Shown one piece after another: positions 32,836 through 41,365 of a stretch of 64,000 bases of DNA (within the stretch, counting starts at the first letter, position 1; each line of letters begins with the position of its first letter). The stretch lies in NCBI RefSeq assembly GCF_026723825.1, contig NZ_CP113519.1:3038001-3102000 (forward strand), written 5' to 3'. A model generated the notes under the pieces. The model did no database searches and was not told the DNA's origin. It was given only the letters and a program-made list of their open reading frames with translations. The position numbers and the translations under genes were made by a program. This stretch comes from Pseudomonas sp. GOM7 (GTDB lineage Bacteria > Pseudomonadota > Gammaproteobacteria > Pseudomonadales > Pseudomonadaceae).

Positions 32836-34506
32836 ATGGCCCTGCAACTGAGCACCGGCGAAGCCAGCGCCACCGGCCCGCGCAGCGAGAATCAGGACGC
32901 CCTGCGTGTGGTCACCCCGGCGCCGGCCCTGGCCGCCAGCCGGGGCTACCTGCTGAGCCTGGCCGACGGCGTCAGCCAGTGCGCCGATGGTGGCCTGGCG
33001 GCCCGCGCGACTCTGCAGGCACTGGCGCTGGATTATTACGCCACGCCGGAAACCTGGCCCGTGCAGTACAGCCTGGATCGCCTGCTCACCGCGCACAACC
33101 GCTGGCTGCAGGCCAACGGCGGCGGTCAGCCGCTACTCACCACCCTCACCGCCCTGGTGCTGCGCGGCCGGCGCTATACCTTGGCGCATATCGGCGACAG
33201 TCGCGCCTACCTCTGGCGTGACGGCCAACTCATGCGCCTGACCGAGGATCATGTCTGGGAACAGCCGGGCATGCAGCATGTGCTCAAGCGCGCCATGGGT
33301 CTCGACCAACATCTGGTGGTGGATTACCGGGAAGGTGAGCTGCAGGTCGCCGACGCCTTCCTGCTGATCAGCGATGGCGTCTGGAGCGCACTCAGCGACG
33401 CGCGTATCGCTCAATTGCTACAGAGCAGCAACGATGTCCAAGGCCTATGCCAGGCGCTGATCGCCGAAGCGCACCGCGCCGGCAGCCAGGACAACGCCAG
33501 TGCCCTACTGGTGCGAATCGAGCGACTCCCCGAGGAAGCGGCCCTGGCCGACACCCTGGCGCAATTGGCGCACTGGCCGTTGCCACCGCGCCTGCGTGCC
33601 GGGCAACACTTCGAGGGCTGGCGGGTCGAAGGGCTGCTGGGCGAGTCGCGCCAGTCGCTGATCTATCGGGTCAGCGATGCCGATGGCCAGCCCTGGCTGC
33701 TCAAGACCCTGCCCACCAGCCGCGCCAGCGAAGAACAGGCTGGCCCGGCACTGTTGCAAGAAGAATGGCTGCTGCGCCGCGTCGCCGGTCGCCACTTCCC
33801 CGAAGTGCACGCCCTGCCACAACGCCAGCATCTGTATTACGTACAGCGCGAATACAAGGGGCAAACCCTGGAGGCACGCCTACGCCAGACGGGCCCGCTG
33901 AGCCTGGCGCAGTGGCAGGATCTGGCTCCACGCCTGATCAAGGCACTGGGGCTGCTGCACCGGCGCAATATCGTCCATCGCGATATCAAGCCGGAGAACC
34001 TGCTGCTCAGCGACGACGGTGAACTGCGCGTACTCGACTTCGGCCTGGCCTACTGCCCAGGCCTGAGCCACGACGAGGTCCATAGCCTGCCCGGCACACC
34101 CAGCTATATCGCCCCGGAAGCCTTCGCCGGCAGCCCGCCCAACCCACAGCACGATCTTTACGCCGCCGGCGTGACGCTCTATCACCTGCTGTGCGGGCAC
34201 TATCCCCATGGCGAGATCGAAGCCTTCCAGCGCCCGCGTTTCGCTCAACCCGTGCCGGTCAGCCGTTACCGCCCGGACATCCCGACCTGGCTCGACGAAT
34301 TGCTCGCTCGCGCCGTCGACGCCAGCCCGGAACAGCGCTTCGAGACCGCCGAGGAATGGCTGCTGGCGCTGGACATGGGCGAGCGCAGATCGCTCGACAA
34401 GCGGCCACGGCCCTTGCTGGAACGCGAGCCACTGCGGGTCTGGCGCACGGTGGCGTTGCTGTCGCTGCTCATCAATCTGCTGCTGGCGGTACTGCTGCTC
34501 AAGTAA
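32836..34506 (+). CDS. Membrane-anchored PP2C phosphatase / serine-threonine kinase fusion
   Basis: 556 residues. The N-terminal PP2C phosphatase (about 1-240) has metal-binding motifs RSENQD, LADGVSQ, IGDSRAYL, LISDGVW and DNASALLV. The kinase domain (about 255-515) has a glycine loop GLLGESRQSLIYRV, lysine in WLLKTLP, HRDIKPENLLL, DFGLAY, and APE-like YIAPEAF. A single C-terminal helix (TVALLSLLINLLLAVLLL) anchors it in the inner membrane with both domains cytosolic. It lies between the nitrate transporter and nirB without its own NasT leader, so it is probably co-transcribed with the transporter. Likely to adjust nitrate uptake or assimilation; target unknown. Confidence 0.87.
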   Translation: MALQLSTGEASATGPRSENQDALRVVTPAPALAASRGYLLSLADGVSQCADGGLAARATLQALALDYYATPETWPVQYSLDRLLTAHNRWLQANGGGQPLLTTLTALVLRGRRYTLAHIGDSRAYLWRDGQLMRLTEDHVWEQPGMQHVLKRAMGLDQHLVVDYREGELQVADAFLLISDGVWSALSDARIAQLLQSSNDVQGLCQALIAEAHRAGSQDNASALLVRIERLPEEAALADTLAQLAHWPLPPRLRAGQHFEGWRVEGLLGESRQSLIYRVSDADGQPWLLKTLPTSRASEEQAGPALLQEEWLLRRVAGRHFPEVHALPQRQHLYYVQREYKGQTLEARLRQTGPLSLAQWQDLAPRLIKALGLLHRRNIVHRDIKPENLLLSDDGELRVLDFGLAYCPGLSHDEVHSLPGTPSYIAPEAFAGSPPNPQHDLYAAGVTLYHLLCGHYPHGEIEAFQRPRFAQPVPVSRYRPDIPTWLDELLARAVDASPEQRFETAEEWLLALDMGERRSLDKRPRPLLEREPLRVWRTVALLSLLINLLLAVLLLK

Positions 34507-34610
34507 TGCACGCACCAAGGCAAGGCATTGCGCCCTAGAAAGAGGCATCCATCGGTGAAAAAAGCGCCAACTATCGCTGCCGAGAGCCTGTAAACGGGCC
34601 ACTCGGCGAG

Positions 34611-34628
34611 TTGGCACAAGCACTGCAT
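34611..34628 (+). promoter_or_regulatory. Sigma-54 promoter of nirBD-nasC-cobA
   Basis: TTGGCACAAGCACTGCAT: GG and GC are 10 bases apart with an intact TTGGCAC. It sits in the 342-base gap after the kinase/phosphatase gene, where no other gene is seen. Confidence 0.8.
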
Positions 34629-34651
34629 TGGTATTGCCACAAGGTAAACAA

Positions 34652-34745
34652 GGCGCCTCCTTCAACGAAGAAGGTGGCGCCCCCCGATAGAACGGGATCT
34701 GGACAAAGGCGTCCTCGCTAGGTGACTAGCGGGACGCCTTTTTTG
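34652..34745 (+). promoter_or_regulatory. NasT-type antitermination leader of the nitrite/nitrate reductase operon
   Basis: P1 at 34652-34681 is long and strong (GGCGCC-T-CCTTC / GAAGG-T-GGCGCC) with hexaloop AACGAA. P2 at 34701-34714 (GGAC/GTCC) has hexaloop AAAGGC. Both have A1 and G4. The loop and 3' arm of P2 form the terminator 5' arm (AAGGCGTC-CGCTA ... TAGCG-GACGCCTT, then T run, 34706-34745). This is the strongest P1 of the four leaders. Confidence 0.88.
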
Positions 34746-34848
34746 TTTTCCGGTTCGCCATTGCTGGCGACCACGCTCAGAGCCGTCGCGGCGCGAGATC
34801 GCACCCGACAACCTTTTACCGTGATCAACGAATCAGGAGACAGCCGGC

Positions 34849-37305
34849 ATGCAGAAACTCAAGCTGGTGATGATCGGCAACGGCATGGCGGGTGTGCGCA
34901 CCCTCGAAGAGCTGCTCAAGCTCGCCCCCGATCTTTATGACATCACGGTGTTCGGCGCCGAGCCGCACCCCAACTACAACCGCATCCTGCTTTCGCCGGT
35001 GCTGGCTGGCGAACAGACCTTCGAGGAGATCGTGCTCAACGATCTCAACTGGTACGCCGACAACGGCATCAAGCTGCTGCTCGGGCGCAAGGTAGTGAAG
35101 ATCGACCGCAAGGCACGCCGGGTGATCGCCGATGACGGTAGCGAGGCCGAGTATGACCGCCTGCTGATCGCCACCGGTTCCACGCCCTTCATCCTGCCGA
35201 TTCCGGGCAAGGATCTGGACGGCGTGATCGGCTACCGCGACATCGCCGACACCCAGACCATGATGGACACCGCCAAGACCCACAAGCATGCAGTGGTCAT
35301 CGGTGGCGGCCTGCTCGGCCTGGAAGCGGCCAATGGCCTCAAGTTGCGCGGCATGGACGTGACCGTGGTGCACCTCGGCGATTGGCTGCTGGAGCGCCAG
35401 CTGGACCGTACCGCAGGCGAGCTGCTGCAGAAGTCGCTGGAAGACCGCGGCCTGAAGTTCCTCCTGCCCAAGCACACCGCTGAATTGCTGGATAACGGCG
35501 AAGGCCGAGTGTGCGCGGTGAAGTTCAAGGATGGCGAAGTGATTCCCGCCGACCTGGTAGTGATGGCCGCCGGCATCCGCCCCAACACCGAACTGGCGGA
35601 GAGCGCCGGCATCGCCTGCAACCGTGGCATCCTGGTCAACGACACCCTGCAGACCTATGACCCGCGCGTCTATGCCATCGGCGAATGCGCCAGCCACCGT
35701 GGCATCGCCTACGGTCTGGTGGCGCCGCTGTTCGAGCAGGCCAAGGTCTGCGCCAACCACCTGGCCCAGCTCGGTTTCTCCCGCTATCAGGGCTCGGTGA
35801 CCTCCACCAAGCTCAAGGTTACCGGCATCGACCTGTTCTCCGCCGGGGAATTCATGGGCGGCGAAGGCACCGAAACCATCACCCTCTCCGACCCCATCGG
35901 CGGCGTGTACAAGAAGCTGGTGATCAAGGACGACGTACTGGTCGGCGCCTGCCTGTACGGCGACACCGCCGATGGCGGCTGGTACTTCCGCCAAATCCGC
36001 GAGAACCACAACGTCAGCGAAATTCGTGACCATTTGATGTTCGGCGAAGGCGCCATCGGCGACGTCGGCCACCAGGGCGCGGACAAGACCGCCAACATGC
36101 CCGACAGCATGGAAATCTGCGGCTGCAACGGCGTGTGCAAGGGCACCATCGTCAAGGCCATCCAGGAGAACGGCCTGTTCTCCGTCGACGAGGTCAAGAA
36201 GCACACCAAGGCGGCCAGCTCCTGCGGCTCCTGCGCCGGCCTGGTGGAGCAGATCCTGATCAGCACCGTGGGCGGTGCGGCAGACGTCAAGCCCAAGAGC
36301 GAGAAGGCCATCTGCGGCTGCTCCGACCTCAATCATGGGCAGATCCGCAAGGCCATCCGTGAACAGCACCTGACCTCCATGGCGCAGACCATGGAGTACC
36401 TGAACTGGAGCACGCCCAACGGCTGCGCCACCTGCCGCCCGGCGCTGAACTACTACCTGATTTCCACCTGGCCGGGCGAGGCTCAGGACGACCCGCAGTC
36501 GCGCCTGATCAACGAACGCGCCCACGCCAATATCCAGAAGGACGGCACCTACTCGGTGGTGCCGCGCATGTGGGGCGGCGTGACCAACCCGTCGGAGCTG
36601 CGCCGCATCGCCGACGTTGCCGACAAGTACAACGTGCCCATGGTCAAGGTCACCGGCGGCCAGCGCATCGACCTGCTGGGGATCAAGAAGGAAGACCTGC
36701 CGGCGGTGTGGAAGGAGCTGGACATGCCCTCCGGCCACGCCTACGGCAAATCCATCCGCACCGTGAAGACCTGCGTGGGCAGCGAGTTCTGCCGCTTCGG
36801 CACGCAGAACTCGACCCAGCTCGGCATCGACCTGGAGCACGACCTGTTCAACATGTGGTCGCCGCACAAGGTCAAGCTGGCGGTTTCCGGTTGCCCACGC
36901 AACTGCGCCGAGGCTGGCATCAAGGACGTCGGCATCATCGGCGTGGACTCCGGCTTCGAGATCTACATCGGCGGCAACGGCGGCATCAAGACCGAGGTGG
37001 CCGAGTTCTTCGTCAAGGTCAAGACAGCCGAAGAGGTGCGCGAATACAACGCTGCCTTCCTCCAGCTCTACCGCGAGGAAGCCTTCTACCTGGAGCGCAC
37101 CGTGCACTACCTGCAGCGTGTCGGCATGGAATACATCAAGAAGGCGGTGATCGACGACGAGGCCAACCGCAAGGCGCTGGCCGCGCGCCTGCACTATGCC
37201 CTGTCGTTCGAGCAGGATCCGTGGAAGCAGCGCATCGAGACGCCACAACTGAAGAAGGAATTCGACACCATCAAGGTCGTGCAACTCGAGGAGGCCACGG
37301 TATGA
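34849..37305 (+). CDS. nirB: Assimilatory nitrite reductase large subunit NirB
   Basis: 818 residues. The N-terminal FAD/NAD(P)H domain (about 1-400) starts KLVMIGNGMAGVRTLEELL and has a second nucleotide motif VVIGGGLLGLEAANGL. Two BFD-like [2Fe-2S] segments carry CGCNGVCKG...CGSCAG (about 425-465) and CGCSDLNHG...CATCRPALN. The sulfite/nitrite reductase domain has the siroheme-[4Fe-4S] cysteines in CVGSEFCRFG and SGCPRNCAEAG. It reduces nitrite to ammonium in the cytosol with NirD. Overlaps nirD by 4 bases. Confidence 0.96.
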   Translation: MQKLKLVMIGNGMAGVRTLEELLKLAPDLYDITVFGAEPHPNYNRILLSPVLAGEQTFEEIVLNDLNWYADNGIKLLLGRKVVKIDRKARRVIADDGSEAEYDRLLIATGSTPFILPIPGKDLDGVIGYRDIADTQTMMDTAKTHKHAVVIGGGLLGLEAANGLKLRGMDVTVVHLGDWLLERQLDRTAGELLQKSLEDRGLKFLLPKHTAELLDNGEGRVCAVKFKDGEVIPADLVVMAAGIRPNTELAESAGIACNRGILVNDTLQTYDPRVYAIGECASHRGIAYGLVAPLFEQAKVCANHLAQLGFSRYQGSVTSTKLKVTGIDLFSAGEFMGGEGTETITLSDPIGGVYKKLVIKDDVLVGACLYGDTADGGWYFRQIRENHNVSEIRDHLMFGEGAIGDVGHQGADKTANMPDSMEICGCNGVCKGTIVKAIQENGLFSVDEVKKHTKAASSCGSCAGLVEQILISTVGGAADVKPKSEKAICGCSDLNHGQIRKAIREQHLTSMAQTMEYLNWSTPNGCATCRPALNYYLISTWPGEAQDDPQSRLINERAHANIQKDGTYSVVPRMWGGVTNPSELRRIADVADKYNVPMVKVTGGQRIDLLGIKKEDLPAVWKELDMPSGHAYGKSIRTVKTCVGSEFCRFGTQNSTQLGIDLEHDLFNMWSPHKVKLAVSGCPRNCAEAGIKDVGIIGVDSGFEIYIGGNGGIKTEVAEFFVKVKTAEEVREYNAAFLQLYREEAFYLERTVHYLQRVGMEYIKKAVIDDEANRKALAARLHYALSFEQDPWKQRIETPQLKKEFDTIKVVQLEEATV

Positions 37306-37628
37306 GCTGGCTGGATATCTGCGCCCTGGATGAGATCAACCCGCTGGGCTCGCGCATCGTCGAAGGCCCCAAGGGCGATATCGCCATCTTTCGTACCGCG
37401 GCCGACGAGGTCTTCGCCCTCGACGATCGATGCCCGCACAAGGGCGGCCCGCTGTCCCAGGGGCTGATCTACGGCAAGCGCGTGGCCTGCCCGTTGCACA
37501 ACTGGCAGATCGAACTGGAATCCGGCGAGGCCGTGGCACCGGACGTCGGCTGCGCCCACCGGCACCACGTCCGGGTCGAGAACGGCCGCGTGCTGCTGGC
37601 CCTGAATACCACCGAGAAATGTGCGTAA
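37302..37628 (+). CDS. nirD: Nitrite reductase small subunit NirD
   Basis: 108 residues from the ATG at 37302, inside the nirB stop. A Rieske-like domain with intact cluster ligands CPHKGG and CPLHNW, which places it in the NirD group that keeps the [2Fe-2S]-type motif. Supports electron transfer in the nitrite reductase complex. Followed by a partial palindrome (GGAAAATCGCTAAGCATTTTCC near 37640), then the nitrate reductase. Confidence 0.93.
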   Translation: MSWLDICALDEINPLGSRIVEGPKGDIAIFRTAADEVFALDDRCPHKGGPLSQGLIYGKRVACPLHNWQIELESGEAVAPDVGCAHRHHVRVENGRVLLALNTTEKCA

Positions 37629-37727
37629 GCCGTAGGGAGGAAAATCGCTAAGCATTTTCCACCGACACAAATGCGCAGCGGAGGACAAAACACAGCGTTG
37701 TTCACCCTGCGCCTGTAGGAGCCCGAT

Positions 37728-40445
37728 ATGGCCAGCCCCACGCAAATTACCGCCTCCACCTGCTGCTACTGCGGCGTCGGCTGCGGCGTGCTGATCGAGC
37801 ACGACGGCGAGCAGATCCTCGGCGTCGCCGGCGACCCCAGCCACCCGGCCAACTTCGGCAAGCTGTGCAGCAAGGGCTCGACCTTGCACCTGACCGGCGA
37901 TCTCGACGCCCGCGGCCTGTACCCCGAGCTGCGTCTGGGCAAGAGCCTGGCCCGTACCCGCACGGACTGGAACAGCGCCCTGGATCACGCCGCGGCCGTG
38001 TTCGCCGAAACCATCCGCGAACACGGCCCGAACAGCGTCGCCTTCTACATTTCCGGGCAACTGCTGACCGAGGACTACTACGCCTTCAACAAGCTGGCCC
38101 GCGCCCTGGTCGGTACCCACAATATCGACTCCAACTCGCGGCTGTGCATGTCCAGCGCTGTGGTGGGCTACAAACGCAGCCTCGGCGCCGACGCGCCGCC
38201 CTGCTCCTACGAAGACATCGAACAGAGCGAGTGCGTGCTGATCGCCGGCTCCAACATGGCCTACGCCCACCCCGTGCTGTTCCGCCGCCTGGAAGAAGCC
38301 AAGGCGCGCCGGCCGGACATGAAAGTGATCGTCATCGACCCGCGGCGCACCGATACCTGCGAGTTGGCCGACCTCCATCTGGCGATACTGCCTGGCACCG
38401 ATGTCGCCCTGTTCCACGGCATCCTGCATATCCTGCTGTGGGAAGGCTTGATCGACCGCGCCTACATCGACGCCCATACCGAAGGCTTCGAGGCGCTGAA
38501 GGATCTGGTACGCGACTACAGCCCCGCTGCCGTCGCGGAAATCTGCGGTATCAGTCGTGAGGCGCTGCAGACCTGCGCGCAATGGATCGGCCAGGCACCC
38601 AGCTTTCTCTCGCTCTGGTGCATGGGGCTCAATCAGTCATCCTCCGGCAGCGCCAAGAACAGCGCGCTGATCAACCTGCACCTGGCCACCGGACAGATCG
38701 GCAAACCCGGTGCAGGCCCCTTCTCCCTGACTGGCCAGCCCAACGCCATGGGCGGTCGCGAGACCGGCAGCCTGAGTAACCTGCTGCCCGGCCATCGCGA
38801 AGCCGGCGATGCCGAACACCGCGCCGAAGTCGCTGCCTACTGGGGTATCGATGCCCTGCCGGAGACGCCCGGCCTGTCCGCTATCGAACTCTTCGATGCG
38901 GTGCACGACGGGCGCATCAAGGCGCTGTGGATCGCCTGCACCAACCCGGCACAATCGCTGCCGAACCAGAACAAGGTGCACGAAGCCCTGGCCGCCTGCC
39001 CCTTCGTGGTGGTGCAGGAAGCCTTCTTCACCACCGAGACCTGCCACTACGCCGACCTGCTGCTACCCGCCGCCAGTTGGGGCGAGAAGGAAGGCACGGT
39101 GACCAACTCCGAGCGCCGCGTCAGCCATGTACGCCCGGCCGTGCCAGCGCCCGCAGAGGCGCGGCCCGACTGGTCGATCACCTGCGACTTCGCTCGTCGC
39201 CTGGAAACCCTGCTCCGCCCCGGCCTGCCCAGCCTGTTCGACTTCACCAGCAGCGAATCGCTGTTCGAGGAATACAAACACCTGACCGCCCAGCGCGATC
39301 TCGACCTCTCGGGGCTGAGCTACGCCCTGCTGGATGGCCAGGGCCCGCAGCAATGGCCGTTTCCGGCCGATGCCAGCCAGGGCACCGCGCGCCTCTATGC
39401 CGACGGCCGCTTCCCCACCACCAGCGGCCGCGCACAGTTCCATGCCGATCCCTACCGCGCACCGAAGGAAAGGCGCGAGGCGCGCTATTCGCTGAGCCTC
39501 AACACCGGCCGCCTGCGCGACCAGTGGCACGGCATGAGTCGTACCGGTACGGCCGCGCAACTGTTCGGCCACGTCGAAGGCCCCTTGCTGGGTCTACACC
39601 CGGATGAATTGCGACGCAGGCGCCTGCAGGACGGCGATCTGGTCAGGCTGCACAGCCGTCGCGGCAGTCTGATCCTGCCGGTGCAGAGCGACGACAGTGT
39701 GCGGCCTGGCCAGGCCTGGCTACCGATGCACTGGGGCAATCGTTTCCTGCGAGGTCTGGGCACCAATGTGCTGACCCAGCCGGCCTGCGATCCACTGTCC
39801 AAGCAGCCAGAGCTCAAGCATGCCGGCGTCGAGGTGGATAAGGTCGAGCTGCCCTGGCAGTTCTTCGCCCTGGTCGAAGGCCAAGTGCAGCAACGCCTCG
39901 AGGCGCTTCGCCCGCTATTCGAGGGCTTCGCCTTCGCCAGCCTCACGCCCACAGGGCGCGAGCGCCCCGCCCTGCTGATTCGTGCCGCCAGTACCGTAGC
40001 GCCGCAGCCCGAGTTGCTGGCGCAGATCGACCGGCTGCTGCACCTGAACGAAGGCCCGGTGCTGGCCTATGACGACCCACGCCGCACCGTCGGCAAGCGT
40101 GTGCGTATCGAGGAAGGCCGCATCGTCAGCATCCGCCTGGCCGGAGAAACCGCCGCCAGCGAATGGCTCAGAAGCTTGTGGCTGGATGGCCAGGCCGACG
40201 CCGATCTGCGTCGCTGGCTGCTCGCCCCGGTCTCGGCACCGCCGGGCAGCGCCAGCACTGCGCTGCGCGGCAAGACCCTGTGCAACTGCCTGAACGTCAG
40301 CGAAAGCGCGGTGTGCGCCGGCATCGAACGCGGCCTGGATCTGAACGGCCTCAAGCAGGAACTCAAGTGCGGCACCAGTTGCGGCTCCTGCGTCCCTGAA
40401 ATCAGACGCCTGCTGGCTCGACAGCCAGCGGTGACACACGCGTAG
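37728..40445 (+). CDS. nasC: Assimilatory molybdenum nitrate reductase (catalytic subunit)
   Basis: 905 residues. The N-terminal [4Fe-4S] motif is CCYCGVGCGV...CSKG (about 9-50). The molybdopterin domains include SNSRLCMSSAVVGYK, MGLNQSSSGSAKN, GQPNAMGGRETG, and a C-terminal dinucleotide domain (GRLRDQWHGMSRTG). At the end, CNCLNVSESAVCAG...CGTSCGSC (about 855-895) is a BFD-like [2Fe-2S] domain, typical of NasA/NasC-type enzymes. Cytosolic; reduces nitrate to nitrite. No separate electron-transfer subunit is nearby. Often called nasA in other genera. Confidence 0.95.
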   Translation: MASPTQITASTCCYCGVGCGVLIEHDGEQILGVAGDPSHPANFGKLCSKGSTLHLTGDLDARGLYPELRLGKSLARTRTDWNSALDHAAAVFAETIREHGPNSVAFYISGQLLTEDYYAFNKLARALVGTHNIDSNSRLCMSSAVVGYKRSLGADAPPCSYEDIEQSECVLIAGSNMAYAHPVLFRRLEEAKARRPDMKVIVIDPRRTDTCELADLHLAILPGTDVALFHGILHILLWEGLIDRAYIDAHTEGFEALKDLVRDYSPAAVAEICGISREALQTCAQWIGQAPSFLSLWCMGLNQSSSGSAKNSALINLHLATGQIGKPGAGPFSLTGQPNAMGGRETGSLSNLLPGHREAGDAEHRAEVAAYWGIDALPETPGLSAIELFDAVHDGRIKALWIACTNPAQSLPNQNKVHEALAACPFVVVQEAFFTTETCHYADLLLPAASWGEKEGTVTNSERRVSHVRPAVPAPAEARPDWSITCDFARRLETLLRPGLPSLFDFTSSESLFEEYKHLTAQRDLDLSGLSYALLDGQGPQQWPFPADASQGTARLYADGRFPTTSGRAQFHADPYRAPKERREARYSLSLNTGRLRDQWHGMSRTGTAAQLFGHVEGPLLGLHPDELRRRRLQDGDLVRLHSRRGSLILPVQSDDSVRPGQAWLPMHWGNRFLRGLGTNVLTQPACDPLSKQPELKHAGVEVDKVELPWQFFALVEGQVQQRLEALRPLFEGFAFASLTPTGRERPALLIRAASTVAPQPELLAQIDRLLHLNEGPVLAYDDPRRTVGKRVRIEEGRIVSIRLAGETAASEWLRSLWLDGQADADLRRWLLAPVSAPPGSASTALRGKTLCNCLNVSESAVCAGIERGLDLNGLKQELKCGTSCGSCVPEIRRLLARQPAVTHA

Positions 40446-40499
40446 GGTGCGCTGTGCGCACCGCTGCAAAATCATTCGGTGCGCACAGCGCACCCTACG
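40441..40499. repeat. Paired REP-like palindromes before cobA
   Basis: CGTAGGGTGCGCTGTGCGCA at 40441 and GGTGCGCACAGCGCACCCTA at 40478 are inverted with respect to each other, a typical twin arrangement of extragenic palindromes. They fill most of the 64-base gap between the reductase and cobA. Confidence 0.75.
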
Positions 40500-40509
40500 A
40501 GGTAGCAAT

Positions 40510-41253
40510 ATGAGCGCAAAAGTCTGGCTGGTGGGCGCTGGCCCTGGTGATCCCGAGCTGCTGACCCTCAAGGCGGTGAAAGCCCTGAGCCAGGCCGATA
40601 TCGTGATGATCGACGATCTGGTCAACCCCGCAGTACTGGAGCACTGCCCAGGGGCGCGCATCGTAGCAGTGGGCAAACGCGGCGGTTGCCGCTCCACCCC
40701 ACAGGTCTTCATTCATCGCCTGATGCTGCGTTATGCGCGCCAGGGCAAATGCGTGGTGCGCCTCAAGGGGGGCGACCCGTGCATCTTTGGTCGTGGCAGC
40801 GAAGAAGCCGACTGGCTGAACGCCCATGGCATCGAGGTGGAACTGGTCAACGGCATCACCGCCGGCCTGGCCGGTGCTACCCAGTGCGGCATCCCCCTGA
40901 CCCTGCGCGGTGTCGCCCGTGGCGTCACCCTGGTCACAGCACATACGCAGGACGACAGCGGCCTGAACTGGCAAGCGCTGGCGCAGAGCGGTACGACCTT
41001 GGTGGTGTACATGGGCGTGGCCAAGCTGGACGAGATTCAGGCTGGCCTGCTCGCCGGCGGCATGAATGGCGATATGCCGGTGGCAATGATCGAAAACGCC
41101 TCGCTGCCCGCGCAGCGCGAATGTCGCAGCCGGCTCGCGGCGCTGCAGAACGATGCTGCGGCCTTTTCCCTGAAGAGCCCGGCCATCCTAGTGATTGGCG
41201 AAGTGGCCCGCGCCAGCGCCCAGATCAGCATGCCCCAGCTCCTGCATGCCTGA
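40510..41253 (+). CDS. cobA: Uroporphyrinogen-III C-methyltransferase
   Basis: 247 residues from the ATG at 40510. A SAM-dependent methyltransferase with VWLVGAGPGDPELLTLKA, VAVGKRGG, VVRLKGGDPCIFGRG, and VNGITAGLAGATQCGIPLTLRG. It makes precorrin-2, the precursor of the siroheme needed by NirB, which explains its place at the end of the nirBD-nasC unit. Terminated at 41284-41310. Confidence 0.95.
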   Translation: MSAKVWLVGAGPGDPELLTLKAVKALSQADIVMIDDLVNPAVLEHCPGARIVAVGKRGGCRSTPQVFIHRLMLRYARQGKCVVRLKGGDPCIFGRGSEEADWLNAHGIEVELVNGITAGLAGATQCGIPLTLRGVARGVTLVTAHTQDDSGLNWQALAQSGTTLVVYMGVAKLDEIQAGLLAGGMNGDMPVAMIENASLPAQRECRSRLAALQNDAAAFSLKSPAILVIGEVARASAQISMPQLLHA

Positions 41254-41283
41254 CCGCTTCGCGCTCCTGCGAAGCCGTTGTTT

Positions 41284-41310
41284 GCCCGCTGTCTTCGGCG
41301 GGCTTTTTTA
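41284..41310 (+). terminator. Terminator of the nirB-cobA unit
   Basis: GCCCGC ... GCGGGC with a short loop, followed by TTTTTTT; 31 bases after cobA. Confidence 0.88.
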
Positions 41311-41313
41311 TTT

Positions 41314-41345
41314 CAGAAAAAGAAAAACCCGGCCGAGGCCGGGTT
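41314..41345 (-). terminator. Terminator of oprF
   Basis: AACCCGGCC-GA-GGCCGGGTT at 41326-41345; on the minus strand a T-rich run follows (complement of the A-rich 41316-41325). 20 bases after oprF. Confidence 0.88.
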
Positions 41346-41365
41346 CTTCGCGAAGCATCAGGGCA

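Noticed and set aside
34825..37284. 819-codon open frame antisense to nirB
   Set aside because: Shadow of nirB codon bias; the translation has no domain and runs the full length of a well-conserved gene.
15200..40499. GTGCGC palindromes as a CRISPR-like or integron-like array
   Set aside because: Copies are single or paired, widely scattered in gaps, with no regular spacing or spacers; they fit REP-type repeats.
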